DNA of 64,000 bases from NCBI GenBank assembly GCA_036250195.1, contig JAVHZZ010000009.1:101454771-101518770 (forward strand). The letters are read 5' to 3'. Source of the stretch: Mixophyes australis (Eukaryota > Chordata > Amphibia > Anura > Limnodynastidae). Shown piece after piece: positions 11,066 to 23,079 of the stretch. Positions within the stretch are counted from its first letter, which is position 1. Each line of letters starts with the position of its first letter. A program made the position numbers and the translations under genes. The notes under the pieces are model-generated. The model searched no databases. It saw only the letters and a program-made list of their open reading frames with translations, and was not told where the DNA came from.

Positions 11066-12899
11066 CATCAACATAGTTGAACCATCATTAGCGTTCACTT
11101 AAAGTCATACAAATTTCAGACATTTATGAATTAATTTCCAAATCTATGACAGAGGATCCTGCTGTTAAGACCTCCATCCCAAGTGCCATAGTTCTGGTGT
11201 TTCCATGAGACTTTTTACAGAAGTCTATGAAGAGCACATTGTTGCCCCTTTGGAAAGTAAACAGTGCATCAGCTGTGGATGACCAGCTAGCAACTGCCCG
11301 CTTCTGACATGGGACAGATCTTGTCCAGTAGTGTGATCACACAGCATTTGCAAGTTATGTCTTAGGAGACTTAAGTCAACTTTGATCTCCTGTACAGAAC
11401 TGGATACTGCCCCCAGTCAAGATTACCATGTAGTGATTGCCTGCAAGACAGTTAATAAGATAAAGCCTTTAGGCTGATCTGCAGCTCAGGGCTCTGACAG
11501 CAATCTTTACCCTCCGTGGAGCCATCAAGGGCTAATGGAGGTAAATAATTCAATGTAATCTACTTCCCTTCCATCACTTCTTTGCTGATATCTGGCTACT
11601 GTCACTGTATGGTGTAACTGAAGCATGATTTAGTGGTGAGAAAGTCAATATTTGCCATAAACAAGGACCAGACTGGAACTCAGCACACACAGGTCTTACC
11701 ATTGTCTGTATCCAAGCAAACACCCAACTTCCTGCACTTTCATCCTTAGATTTGAAACCCTATAGTCAAAATCATAGATATTACAAAATATATGTACACT
11801 ACAGTATATATTATTGAATGAGATATGTGCTTTCTTTGGTGTTGCTTGCAGCATAACGATCAAAGTAAATAACTGATTTTCCACAGATCTTAAAAAATCC
11901 CACACTGTCGCTATGATCTCTTCCCTGTTGCAATCAGTTTTTAATAGGTTTTATGATTGTTATTTTTACACAGTGAGAGCAGGATCAAGGAATGTGGAGC
12001 ATCTCTTTCACAAACAACCAAATAATGACAGTTCATTTACTTTGTACCTAATTCCTATGCAACAAACTTCAATTTTGAAGAAACAGCATCTAAATTTCTC
12101 CCTCTGGTGGACATAGGATGTAATTTTGAGACATTAAGCTTTAGTTCTAAGTCAGCTATGTAAAGGCATTAGATCATTTTAAAGACTTGCTGCTATACTC
12201 TTTAAAATACCTTTTTTTTTAAAAAAAAAAAAAAGGAAAAAGTCATGTTTTATTATCAATCTTTTATTAAAATAAAAAAAAAACTTTTGTTCTATACTAA
12301 AGTATTCAACTATTTTATATCTATTCTTTTAATCCCCAGGATGCAATTTTATTTTACAGGAACTAATGTGTTTTACTGTCTATTGATTTTGTTGCAGATT
12401 ATATGGTTTCTACTGAAAATAATAATAAAAAATAATATTTATGAAACTGTTTTTCAAATACTGCTCAGAGGGCATTAAGTAATCGTTTCTATCTCCTCTA
12501 TTGTTGAATAATCTTAGAGGAAGAAGACTTTAGCAAATCACTATAGAGTTTTCTTTAATTTAACTATTTTGCTTTGCTTTTGGACAAGTATGATTGGACT
12601 TTTGATATTTCATCTGAGCTATTCCCTGTTTTAATTTGAGGTAGGAGCGCAGACACCCAAACTTTTATCTGAGGATAAATTAGTGTGTTTTTGTTTCAAA
12701 TAGTGGAGCATAACCCCCCCCCCCTCCCCCCCGAAAAAAACAAACCAATCTGTATCTTGCATCTCATCAGTGCAGAATACATACTCTCTCCAAGGTACAC
12801 CAAGCCTCTTTACTAAAGGCTGGACTACTTTGATTTCCTAAAAATTAAAAAAAAAAAAAAAAAAAACAATTCCTTTTCCTTACTTAAAACAGAGACTAA
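11065..12899. other. AT-rich sequence with homopolymer runs
   Basis: No gene or mobile element was recognised. The stretch contains poly(A)/poly(T) runs near 12215 and 12845 and a C-rich run at about 12714-12732. Confidence 0.5.
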
Positions 12900-13570
12900 T
12901 CTTAAATTAAATTTTCGTTGCATCAAACCATCCAGCCTATTTCAAACATCTTCCCCCATGTATTTGCTGTCCTGTACAAACCCCTGCCCCCGCAGAAGTA
13001 TAAAAAGCTGCTAATCACACATCGAGGTCCGTCTGTTACTTTTCAAACCCACTCTCTGGTGCACTCCCTCTGCTTTTCCATCTGCTCCAGCCGCAAAATC
13101 CTGTGCCACAATCCTACTCTATGCAACATGAGACACATAGCCCTTTAAGAGCTCTGAACCTGTAGATATGTGTGCTGACCTGACACCCGCCCTATTTCAT
13201 CAGCTACTTGAACCTTCTCTGTGCACAGACCTGTACCAGAGTAATAGGCGCCAAATCTTTATTCCAGCGCTCCCGTACATCTTGTGGCTAATTTCTGTGA
13301 ATTGTGATCCGGGCTATTCCTTACTTTAGTTCTGCCTGTCATTTGGTACTGTTTATGCTCCTGATTGTTGCTGAGCCGACTTGTTCTGGCAGTACTTCCG
13401 TTTTCTGATTTGACACTCTGCAATCCATGTGTGTACCAGTCTCAGGTACATTGACCAGGCTCTTCTTAATGCTGATACCAGCTTGCCACGCTTGGAGGCA
13501 GTGCAGAAGATCGCAGAGGCAGGTGGAGATCTGCTACGGGCTGGTTCCATAGTGGGCAACCTGTATTTTT
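12900..13570. other. Unassigned GC-richer segment with TATA-like motif and short open frames
   Basis: This segment is less AT-rich than its surroundings. It contains TATAAAAA near 12998. Between about 13411 and 13674 a plus-strand frame is open; its middle part (from the ATG at 13429) has a protein-like mix of residues, including EAVQKIAEAGGDLL. The minus-strand frame opposite is also open (13353-13559). Neither strand shows a motif I recognise, and there are no clear splice junctions. It could be an unknown repeat, an LTR fragment, or part of a host transcript. I do not assign a product. Confidence 0.25.
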
Positions 13571-13617
13571 TTTTCCTTTACAACGTCCCTAATAGGCTGC
13601 TAAGCCGAGACCCCCAT

Positions 13618-13639
13618 CCCCCCCCCCCCCCCCCCCCCC
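13618..13639. repeat. Poly(C) run, 22 bases
   Basis: An uninterrupted C tract. Its length is easily miscalled in assembly. Confidence 0.9.
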
Positions 13640-14686
13640 GGGCTAAAATTTGTCAGCCAGCACTTGTTGATTAATGTCAGCTATCATAGTTAAAGTTCCA
13701 GGGTGAAACGTATATGTTTGTCCATTTGCTCCAGTGCTGAAGATCTGATAGAAAAAGTTGATAAAAACAGAACTTTTGGCCCAATATTGAAGTTCACTCT
13801 TTGTATTCATAACAAACTAGGGGAAATGTACAAACTTTTCACACCTAATTTATACAAATTAAACTCAGCTAGTCAACTAGTCCTGTATAAAACCATTTAA
13901 AGAAACAATATTAATTTGAAATGAAGGTACAAACAGCGTACTAATGATGCAAAGGCTTATGATTATGAAGAGGGCAGCTAAACTGTGGAGTTATCCTGGC
14001 TCCTTGATAAATAAATGGTATTACAGTATTCAATGCTCAAAATCCCTAAATATATGGATGCCTTGTGGATAGGTTATTTATATGTATCCCTATTTGTAGG
14101 TGCAGGCAGGGAGGTGCATGAATGTTTTGTGACTGCGTGAATCAGTTAGGGTAGAGATAAACGTACTAGGTGGGTAGAAAGATGACCTTTGCGATAAGAA
14201 AAAGTTTCACCTTATGTGAATGGTTGTTGATAAGGATACAGATATATCAAATGGAACGGTATTAAGACAATAAAAAATGTTCATTTGTTTAGCAGTTCAG
14301 TCAATGAAAGTTTGATATGCCTTATCTATTGGAATCATAGTAGCCCCAGATGCTTCAACACTCCAGCCAAAAATTACTTATAAGTTTAACCTTGTAATGC
14401 CATCAAATTGGAGCATGTGACAAAAGTTGTTTTGATATCTTTAATTTATGCAGAAAGTGTAGCCATGATGACAAGTATAAATGGGCGGTGATGGAACACT
14501 GATTGGCTGATTTATGAAAGGGCAAAAGGCCCTATTGTAAATTAAAATTTGTTTTTGCAGATGATAGGGCTTTTATTTCCTTCGCTCTATACAGAAAATG
14601 GTTAAACTGCTATAATCAATGGTAATTGCCAATGGTGGTATGATTCAATGGCTTTCCCATGTCTTAAGGAAATCTACTTGTATCGC
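13640..14686. other. AT-rich sequence, nothing recognised
   Basis: No supported coding frame, terminal repeat or tandem repeat. Confidence 0.5.
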
Positions 14687-15432
14687 CAGGGTCGCCATCA
14701 GGGGGGTACGGCCAGTACGGCAGACCCCTCCGTCTGTCCGGGCCACCTTGCCCTCCTCCCTTATGAAGTCCTCTTTGGCAGTACAAAACCCCAGCAATAG
14801 CAGACAGTGTAATGACCCAGCACCGATGCATTCCACAGAAAGCAGGAAGTTAGGCTTTTGGAATGCGTTTGCGTTCCAAACACCAGATCTGGAAGACACC
14901 TGGCTGCTGCTGCATACAGAAACACCGCTGTTCACAACTGAATCCTGAAGCCTTACCTACTTTTCAACTTTTTCCTCTCCTTTTTTCCATATTTTCCCAA
15001 GCCTAATTTATCTCCATATTTAATCAGCTTCTCTACCTTATATTTACTGTAATTCTCTTCATAATTGAAATGAATTCTATATTTATTTGTATAGTTTATA
15101 TTATTATACATATTTATATTTCCGCTGTACACATTTTTATATTGATTTTATTTTATTTTATATCCCGAATATATCCTATATTTAGTTTATAATATTTTAC
15201 ATGTATATTTATGTTTATTTCTATTTTACTATCAATTTTATTTATTTATATTTTTTTAACAAATTATATCATTTTTATGGTAAATCTATTTGTATTTATA
15301 TTTATCTTTCTTAATAATACGTATTTTTTTTTAAGAATCCTGTAATGGGGGGCATGTACAGTGAAGAGGGAGGCAGGGGGGCCCTGACAGATTGATTAGT
15401 ACTGAGTACCACAGTTCTTGATGGCAGCCCTG
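14687..15432. mobile_element. Non-autonomous hAT element (746 bp)
   Basis: The ends are inverted: CAGGGTCGCCATCAGG at the left and CAGGGCTGCCATCAAG as the complement of the right. The flanking 8-mers TGTATCGC (14679-14686) and TGTTTGGC (15433-15440) agree at 6 of 8 positions, as expected for an aged hAT duplication. The interior from about 14980 is very AT-rich. The open frames near the left end have no hAT transposase motifs, so this is a deletion derivative. Confidence 0.7.
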
Positions 15433-15503
15433 TGTTTGGCCACAATACCTGTTCTTTTATTGCAGTGTTTCTTAACACCAGTCCTCGTGCACCCCAACAC
15501 CTT

Positions 15504-15907
15504 GGGCCTGAATCATTAAGGAAAATAAAGCAAAAAAAATTAGCGACTTTGCCCCTTGGCAAAACCATGTTAAACTGAAGGGGGAGCTAAATTTAAAATG
15601 TGGGGACATATTTATAGTTGGTGTAGGGCATGTCCTTGATGAACCTTAAATTTCAGTGGAAACATAAAGCTATCAAGTATTTGTGTGCTAAAATAAAAAA
15701 AGACAGTATTTAACTTATGTGCAAAATAATAATGATCATCATCAGTTATTTATATAGCGCCACTAATTCCGCAGCGCTGTATTGGAGCTTACTATCCAAA
15801 TCGCCTAACATAATAAACTAATATGCAACCCTTGCATTGTAACGTGGTTTTGTCCAGGAGAAAACGAAATTATGTTTTTGCCTTACTTTCCTTAATGAAT
15901 CAGGCCC
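15504..15907. mobile_element. Palindromic MITE, copy B, split by an L2 tail
   Basis: The ends GGGCCTGAATCATTAAGG and GGGCCTGATTCATTAAGG (complement of the right) match copy A at 405-725. Relative to copy A this copy is reversed. It carries an 80-bp insert where copy A reads continuously through AAAATAATAAACTAA. Confidence 0.7.
15731..15810 (-). mobile_element. L2 tail fragment inserted in MITE copy B
   Basis: On the minus strand this reads CAGCGCTGCGGAATTAGTGG, then CGCTATATAAATAACTGATG, the shared LINE tail. The short AATAAT-like sequence is present on both sides and only once in copy A, consistent with target-primed insertion. Confidence 0.7.
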
Positions 15908-16131
15908 CTCATGTTTTGAGGATTTCTGTCTGTGGAAACAGGTAGGATAATTACTGTGCATGATTAACTAAAGTTTTTTTTAGAATGTCTATTGGTTTTT
16001 AATGTTTTTTTAAGTTGCTACTCCAAGAACCCATTATTATTTAGCTCCTACTGTCAAGGTGCTTGGAACATTTTCAGTGTAAAGTTGGAAGCTTTTTGTA
16101 AGTGGGAATGCTATGTTATTTGCAGACCCCA

Positions 16132-16148
16132 CCCCCCCCCCCCCCCCC
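16132..16148. repeat. Poly(C) run, 17 bases
   Basis: An uninterrupted C tract inside otherwise unassigned sequence (15908-16393). Confidence 0.9.
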
Positions 16149-16393
16149 AAACTCCACAGAGGTACCAGTCCTACACTCAGGGGCTCAGAAAGGGGAACTA
16201 GATACATGGAGGCCTGTCAGTGGCAATTATGGTGGGGACAGTTGGAGCTCTAGCTCCATTTGTCCATCCACGGGCCCATCTGAGCTAGATAATGAACAGG
16301 GGAAAGTGATTGGCAAACCAATAACTTTACTCTAAGAAATAGCTGCACTGAAGCTCGAAATTCCGCTCAACAGCCCATCCTGCGCTAATCAAA

Positions 16394-16630
16394 CTAGGAT
16401 GTAAGCTCACATGAGCAGGGCCCCCTTCCCTCCTGTCTCCCTACCTGTTCTTCTGCTCCATGTTTATTGCATCAACCAGCCTGGAGTTTCTGAAGTACTG
16501 GTATTTTTTGTTTATTGTTTTGTACCGTTTCACCCTGTATAGTGTACTGTTCGTATGGTGTACGGCGCTGCGGAAATCTTGTGGCGCCTAACAAATAAAG
16601 GATAATAATAATAATAATAATAATAATAAT
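16394..16630 (+). mobile_element. L2-type tail with (ATA)n end
   Basis: The fragment begins GATGTAAGCTCACATGAGCA. It ends with GCGCTGCGGAAATCTTGTGG, CGCCTAACAAATAAAGG and about nine ATA/TAA units (16602-16630). A closely related tail, with GAAAGCTAGCGAGCAGGG at the same place, lies at 47104. It is 5'-truncated and has no protein. Confidence 0.65.
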
Positions 16631-16639
16631 CAACCTGGG

Positions 16640-18112
16640 TCATGTTTTCACCATAACTCCATGCATTTGTCTTCACCCAAGGTGTGGAAGTCCAGGCTGT
16701 TTAGCACTAGGTATGGTAGAGGACTGGGTCAGAGCTTATTTATGGATTTATTACTTTAAGCAGTGCTGAGCCGTTCATTTCAGTGGCCCAATTTAATTCA
16801 CTACTTACTGAATTTGAGGAAATCTCAAGTGTCTGAAACTAGTGAAAATGTTTTTGGTGCATCCCACAGCAATTTACTAAACCAATCTTTTATAGTTTTC
16901 CCCAGGTCTTTATGCACTGAGAACTCAATACTTTTTTGATATTTTGCAATGTTTGATGGATGATTTTTTTTTTGGAGGTTTACAAAACTGATCATTTATA
17001 GCCGGATTTGCCTTCAATAGATTAGCGATTAACAGCCTAACCTGCAAATATAACCCCATACCTGGAAAAAGTTTATTTAGCAAAATCATAGCAAATGGCA
17101 TATTAGCAGGTATTAGGGAATCAGGAAGCTATAAAAATAAACTTTGTATGTATAGAAATTTAGTGTATATAGCTTATATTTTATATCTGTTCTTCTACTT
17201 ATTATAATTCAGAAGTAGCTTGTCTGTAGAGAGGAAAAATGTTCAGAAACTGGATAAAATCCACTATTTTCTTCATGATTTCAGAGTTACAAATTGAGAT
17301 TCTCTTTATGTATTAGCTCCTTAATATTTTGTAGGAAAGGGGTCATATATAGAGACTTTTAAGCTTTTGGAAAAATCTGTATTTTATATATAGAATTTAT
17401 TTTATTTTTCAGTGTAATTGTTCCCAGTGGCCAGAAGGTGTCATCATTATGCAGATTTATCTTTATAAGTTCCCAAAGGCATCCTAAGCTGTTCAGTCTT
17501 TCAGAGCAGCTCTAGCACATTGTATTTTGTTTATAACGCTACGGAATCTTGCTGTAAAAATCGACTGCAATAATAAACTAAAGCACTAAATGTGTGAATA
17601 CTTTTGTTTGCATATATGTTTTTGTGACATACTAAATTTGGCTGTTTTGAATAATGCTTCTTGTCATGTGTAAGGCAATTATTTAATGCAAAGGTCCCTT
17701 ATTTTATGCTAAGGTTCTGTGCGCACGTTAAGAAACTTTGGCTACCAATTACATCTAATTGTGCAGTACAATGATAACAAGCTTTGCACCATTTGCAAGT
17801 AAGCATGCGCTGTTAAGACATAACGCCATTAATATAATATAAAACAAATAAAACTATTATACTTTGTGGATTATGTCTTAAAACTGTTAGAGGCCATTTT
17901 GTTTACTTATTCTATAAGGAGTTCACATGTTGTGTTACAATTAATCAATTGCATCAATATGTAACATTCCAGGCTGCTTGTCATTTCAATTTTTGTATTA
18001 AGTTTTTATTTGTAAATAGCACTTTGTACATTCTGTGTTAGCATATCTTTATAATGTAAAATGATACAAATGTCTCTGGAAAATCAACAAATGCAATGAA
18101 AGAGCAACATCT
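16640..18112. other. AT-rich sequence; one possible decayed L2 tail
   Basis: At 17528-17582 the sequence AACGCTACGGAATCTTGCTG followed by AATAAACTAAA loosely resembles the L2 tail. Nothing else is recognisable. Confidence 0.35.
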
Positions 18113-20950
18113 TATTTTATTTATATGGTGCCACAGAATCTGCAGCACTGTACAATCAACAAAGAATAAACAGAACAAAATACAGGTAAGTATGGGCGAA
18201 GAGAAATAAAAGAATTAGTTAAAATCATAAAGAAAGCAGCTACATAAGAAGGCACTACTATAGCAAAGAGAACGTTACAAAGAGGATAAAGAGATAGGTG
18301 GCAGTCATTATTCTGACAGTGTAAATGTAGGCAATTAGCCTGCCGACATTTTTATGTCAGCAGGTTAAGAGCCGACACTTACATTGTGTTGACAGGTGGA
18401 CAATGTCGTCAGTGTGATTGGCGACATTGCCGATATTAAAAGACCAATGCCGGTGGGTCTGGGGTATAGCCGCCGGCATTGGTCTTTTAATGTCGACATT
18501 GTCATTGGTGACACTGCGAATGTCGCAAAACACACTGACGACAGTGTTCATCTGTCAACACAATGCAAGTGTCAGCATTTAGCCTGCCGACATTTTTATG
18601 TCAGCAGGTCAAGTACCTACATTTACACTGTCGGAATTATGTACCATACCCATAGAGAGGGCCAAAATTAGGAGAGTGAACATTCAAGAGGATTAGTGAA
18701 GTAAATGGAGGTGGAGGGAAGTGAAAGGTTGCAGTAGGTGGAGTCAGAGAAGGAGGTTGTTTTGGATGGGAAAGGGTAGTAAATGGACATAATAGGGGTG
18801 CAGGGAAAGGAGTGGAATTAGCAGGGGGAGTATGAGAAGGGAATTTTCTCAGGATGAATCAGGATAAGCAAATGGGAAAAGGTGAGTTTTCAGGGAGCTC
18901 TTGAAAGATTCAAGATTGGTGGGGAGTCTGATCAGGCAGGACAGGGAGTTCACCTGTGGTGTAAGGTGGCAACAGGTGAGGAGGAGAGGCGAAGGTCATT
19001 GACAGAACGTAGTTGTCAAGTAGGGGCATATTTTTCTTTTAAGATTGGAGATGTTGGAGGGGGAGGCATTAAAGCGGGCTTTATAAGTGAGGGTAAGCAA
19101 CTTGAATTGTATTCTGGAGGGAATGGGGAGTCAATGGAGGGCATTGCAGAGAGGAACAGCAGAAGAAGAACATCAGGAGAGGATATCTCGGCAAAGCATT
19201 CAGGACAGGTTTCAGAGGGAACAGATTTTTGTCAGCCAGGCCTGAGAGGAGAAGATTGGAATAATCAAGGCAGGAAATGACAAGAGCATTGATGATGGTC
19301 TTGCTGGCATCCAGTCAGAGGAAAGGCCGATTCATGTTGCGAAGGTGAAGGTGGTAGTATTGGGGGAGGGACTGAATGTGAGGAGTGAAATTGAAGGCGG
19401 ACTCAATGATGATCCCCAAGCAGCTCTTCTGTGGAGAGGGCATTATTATCAACCTTAAGGGAGATATGTGGAGGAGATATGACAGTGGACAGTGGAAAGA
19501 TGATAAGCTCAGTTTTGGATATGTTGAGCTTGAGGTAGCTTCTAGCCATCTAATTGGAGATGACAGAGAAACAGTCTGACACACGGGAGAGGAGAGAGGA
19601 AGAGAGATCAGGGGAGGATAGGTAGATTACAATGTCATCGACATAAAGGTTATATTGTAGTCTGAAGGAGCAGATGAGTTGACCAAGGGAGGGGGTGTAA
19701 AGAGAGAAAAGTAATGTTCCAAGAACAGAGCCTTAGGAAGCCACAACAGATTGAGAGAAGGAGGAAGGGAACAGGCACCAGACAAAGAGACATTGAAGGA
19801 ATGATCAAAGAGGTAGAAGGTAAACAGGTAAGGATAGTGCCTCAAATGCTAAGGATGTAATGGGTGTAAAGGAGGAAAGGATGGTCAGCTGTGTAGAAAG
19901 TGGCAGAGAGGTCATGGAACAAGAGCAGGGAGAAGTAGTCCTTCCACTACACCAAGAGAATATCTTTAGTTAACTTGTGGAGAGCAGAGGATGGAAGTCT
20001 AACTGTAATGGATCAGGGGAGAGTGAATGGTGAGCAAGTGCTTTAAATGGTTGTAGACTAGCCATACAAGAATTATGGAAAGGAATGGGAGTAGGAATAT
20101 GGGGTGATAGCTGGAGATGCAGAGTTTAGAGGTGGTTTCTTGACAATGGGGGTGATGAGCACATGTTTAAAAAGGTTGGTTGACTGCAAGTTAGTGGAAA
20201 GAGAGAGAGAGATTGAAGTAGGTGTCAGGGAGCAGGGTGGAGAAAACAGCTATAGAGTGGCACAGAGATTTGAAATAAGCTGGGGTGAGGGAAGGAAGAG
20301 CTGTGAAAAGGAGGTGTCTTGATGGATGGGGTAAATTTTTCACTTGAAGTAAGAAGCAAAGTCATGGTTGGTGACGGTGGACAGATGGGTGGAGGCAGGG
20401 GGCAAAGAAGTGTGGAAAAGAGGCGATGGAGTTGTTGAACTGGGAGGAAATAAGGGTTTTAAAATGTTTTTTTGGCAAGAGAAATAGCAGTTTAATAGGA
20501 GTACAGGGTGAATTTGAAATGGATAAAGCCTGTGTCAGAGCACAACTTTTTCCAGAGGCACTCACAAGAATGGGAGGTCCTCTGAAGGTAGCGAGTGAAC
20601 TTGGAGTGCCACGGTAGGGGTTTGGAATGCTGGAGGTGAAGTGTGGTGGCAGGGACAATCTCATTCAGGACTGTGGAGATGGTGAAGTTGTAAAAGGAGA
20701 TTGCTGCATTAAGGCAGGACAAACAGGAGATGGGAGAGTGGAGTGGTTCAAGCGGGGCAGAGAAACAGGAGGGGATGGGAAGTGGAGGAATGAATGGCAG
20801 GAGTTTAGGCATGGAAAGGTTACAGAAACTAATAGGGGGAATAGCGAAGGCCTCAGGGAGGAAGGGGGAAGCAAAGAGCTTATGGAACAAGGGATAAGGT
20901 TGTATTGGAGTAATTGTGGGGTATAATGCTAGATGGTAGTTGGGCAAAAA
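18113..20950 (-). mobile_element. L2/CR1-group LINE, decayed, endonuclease end to 3' tail
   Basis: Non-LTR retrotransposon on the minus strand, carrying the remains of an endonuclease/reverse transcriptase. From 5' to 3' it shows: an endonuclease-end and linker peptide near 20500-20730 with HLQHSKPLPWHS and CECLWKKLCSDTGFIHFK; a linker near 20370 with NHDFASYFK; the reverse-transcriptase catalytic box YVDD at 19634-19645, followed by [13 protein letters not shown] and YLKLNISKTELIIFP; a block near 19330-19400 with FTPHIQSLPQYYHLHLRNM; and the tail CAGTGCTGCAGATTCTGTGG, CACCATATAAATAAA at 18113-18150. These motifs lie in different frames with stops, so the copy is dead. The first half of the endonuclease is missing or unrecognisable. 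A foldback element interrupts its 3' part. The group assignment is from motif recognition only. Confidence 0.75.
18313..18634. mobile_element. Palindromic foldback MITE inside the L2 copy
   Basis: Almost the whole 322 bp is one imperfect palindrome centred near 18470. The ends are CTGACAGTGTAAATGTAGG and CCGACAGTGTAAATGTAGG (complement of the right). Arms of about 150 bp repeat GACATTG and GTCGACATT motifs, and each arm contains its own small hairpin of the form GCCGACAT-TTTT-ATGTC. The segment lies between two stretches of L2 sequence, so it arrived after the L2 insertion. Target duplication and superfamily are unresolved. Confidence 0.75.
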
Positions 20951-21684
20951 CCAGAAAGGTAGTGAATGGGAGGAAGGAAGCTGAAGAGGAATAAATGGAA
21001 AGCATAATGTTAAACAAGGGGTAAAGTATATGTAGAAAATGTACTAGATAAGAGGAGGAGACTGTAGTATACCGGTCAACTAACTTGAGAGTCGATATTG
21101 GAGCAGTTGATAGTGTAGGAGGGTATATCTAGAGAGATGAGTCGAGCACTGTAGAGGAAGGCCCTTGTGTGGCAGATATGCAGTGACACTGTTTGTGACC
21201 GGGAACTTAGGCCACACAATGTGCAGAACTATTCAAGAGGTTTCAGAAGCTGTAGGGAAGCTACTGCTGGGTGGACAATGCACCAAGCCACCTTTTACAT
21301 TAACATAGGGTTGACTCCACTGCAGACTGAGGGGAGTTGTCAGACACCAAGATGGGTTCCCGATGGAACAGGTGATAGCCTTAGATCCCAGTTATAATTT
21401 AGACCAACAAAAGGCCTACTATTGGTATGACGGGAAAATTCAACCTCAACATTTTTTCTACCACTAACCTGTGGCACCTATGGGAAATGACAGATGCACA
21501 CTGGGTTCTTCTTACCTGATCACGATCGGTCTACCTACCATTTGTAATGATTACTCAGCATAGCTTCCACACACCGCTTCAGTCAAGAGGAGAGACCACA
21601 ACAATTATTTGGGTAAAACAATAGAGAGTGGAAGGAAGGGGATGTACTAGGTGATGAGCAGAAGTAGAGATCCTGAACTATACT
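20951..21684. other. Unassigned; possibly further 5' L2 sequence
   Basis: The minus strand remains pyrimidine-rich like the L2 copy up to about 21100, but no endonuclease motifs could be read. The rest has no recognisable content. Confidence 0.35.
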
Positions 21685-22789
21685 CAGGGGCAGATTGGTC
21701 TAAGGCCTTACAGGGAATTTATCAGGTAGGCCAGTGACAACTGAGGCCGCTGTAGGCCACCTGATTCTTATTTTTTTAAGTTAATTTTTTTACTCCTCCC
21801 GGCGGTGCCAGCCTCGTTCTATCTGGTCCCCTTTCCCCCGTATCGGGAGTGCCAGCGAGGGTGTTGGATAGAACTAGGACGGCGCAGCTGGGAGGAGAAA
21901 ATTTTTTACTTATAAAAATAAGAATCAGGTGGCTGCGGTGCGTCCCTTCTTCCTCCCCACTCCCATACTTGGCCTCCTCCAGTTCCGTTCAGGCAGAATG
22001 TCATATGGGATGAGCACCACGTGACAGGTGCTGTCCCATGTGTGTGCCCGATGCAGACAGAGGAGACTTCAATACAGCATGACTCCAACAAGGTAAGTGT
22101 GAGGAGGTGGCTGCTCTACTATTTTACTGTGTAGTGGGTTGCTATACTATTTTACTATGTGGGGGGTTGTTATATTATTATTTTGCTATGTGGGGGGCTT
22201 TTAAACTATTTTACTACGGGGGGGCTGCTACACTATTTTACTATGGGGTGCTGCTATACTATTTTACTATGGGGTATAATAGGTTTATTTGTTAAACATA
22301 AATGCTATTAATTTATTGCTGGGGGGATCTCTACTGTAATTTGGGTGGGAGGTAGGCTATTAATTTAAAGGTGGACTATGGTCGGAGCTAATTATGTAAT
22401 GGTCGGTGGTATTAATTTATTTGTTGGTTGAAGGTGGGGCTATTGAATTTAATAGTGAGATCTATTAATTTAAGGTGAGGTGATGGGACCTTTAATTTAA
22501 TGCTGGCGTGGTTTGGGGCTATTAATTGAATGTGGGGCTGAGTTTGGGGAGGAGGGATATTTATTGAATGTGGATTGTTGTGGAAAATGGTTATATTTGT
22601 TAAACGCAAATGCTATTAATTTATTGCTAGGGCTGTTTGGAGGGAGGGAGATAGGTTTTTTTAAAAATGGGAATACTATTATTTTAAGGCCAGGGCTGTT
22701 TGGAGTTTTCTAAATGTCATGTACTCATTTTGTTTTCCAAATAGGGCCTCCAACATTCCTAGATCCAGACAAGCAGCAACTGAGCTAAA
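21685..22789. mobile_element. hAT-like mosaic element, right side interrupted by an LTR element
   Basis: It begins CAGGGGCAGATTGG, a hAT-like end. A foldback follows: CCACCTGATTCTTATT at 21757 pairs with AATAAGAATCAGGTGG ending at 21932. Next is a degenerate tandem region (22100-22700) built from variants of CTGCTATACTATTTTACTATG and GGGGCTATTAATTTAATG. It ends with the shared module CCAAATAGGGCCTCCAACATTC (22740-22775). The chromovirus LTR starts immediately after, at 22790. The missing right terminus was not found beyond the LTR element. Confidence 0.5.
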
Positions 22790-23046
22790 TGTCAGCCCGT
22801 AGGCCTACTGAGGACTACAATGAAGCAAACACTAACCGGTAGTAGTGCTACTGAACTAGCAGGTGCGGAGTCTAACGTACCCCTGGTATTTGCCAGGGAA
22901 CCCGCAAGGAGGTTTGAACTTCACTGCAAAGGGCACTCAGGTCACGGTCCTACTAGCCAGTTGCCGGTGTAAGCAACAGAGCGCTCGGCTAGAAGACAGG
23001 CGTCCGTCCCTGTCTGACAGGGGATCAGCGGTGACGGCGCCTGACA
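22790..23046 (-). repeat. Downstream (3') LTR of the chromovirus
   Basis: On the minus strand it starts TGTCAGGCGCC and ends GGGCTGACA, with inverted TGTCAG/CTGACA tips. A purine-rich tract (minus strand of 23047-23070: GAGAGGGAGGAAGG, then GAGGGGGTAC) precedes it, as expected for the plus-strand primer. Its last 180 bp match the other LTR well. The first part does not match, and it lacks the stretch holding the TATA box. Confidence 0.8.
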
Positions 23047-23079
23047 GTACCCCCTCCCTTCCTCCCTCTCAAAGAATTA

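Noticed and set aside
18882..21000. Plus-strand open frames rich in Gly, Glu and Arg
   Set aside because: They are antisense shadows of the minus-strand L2 element, produced by its purine-rich complement.
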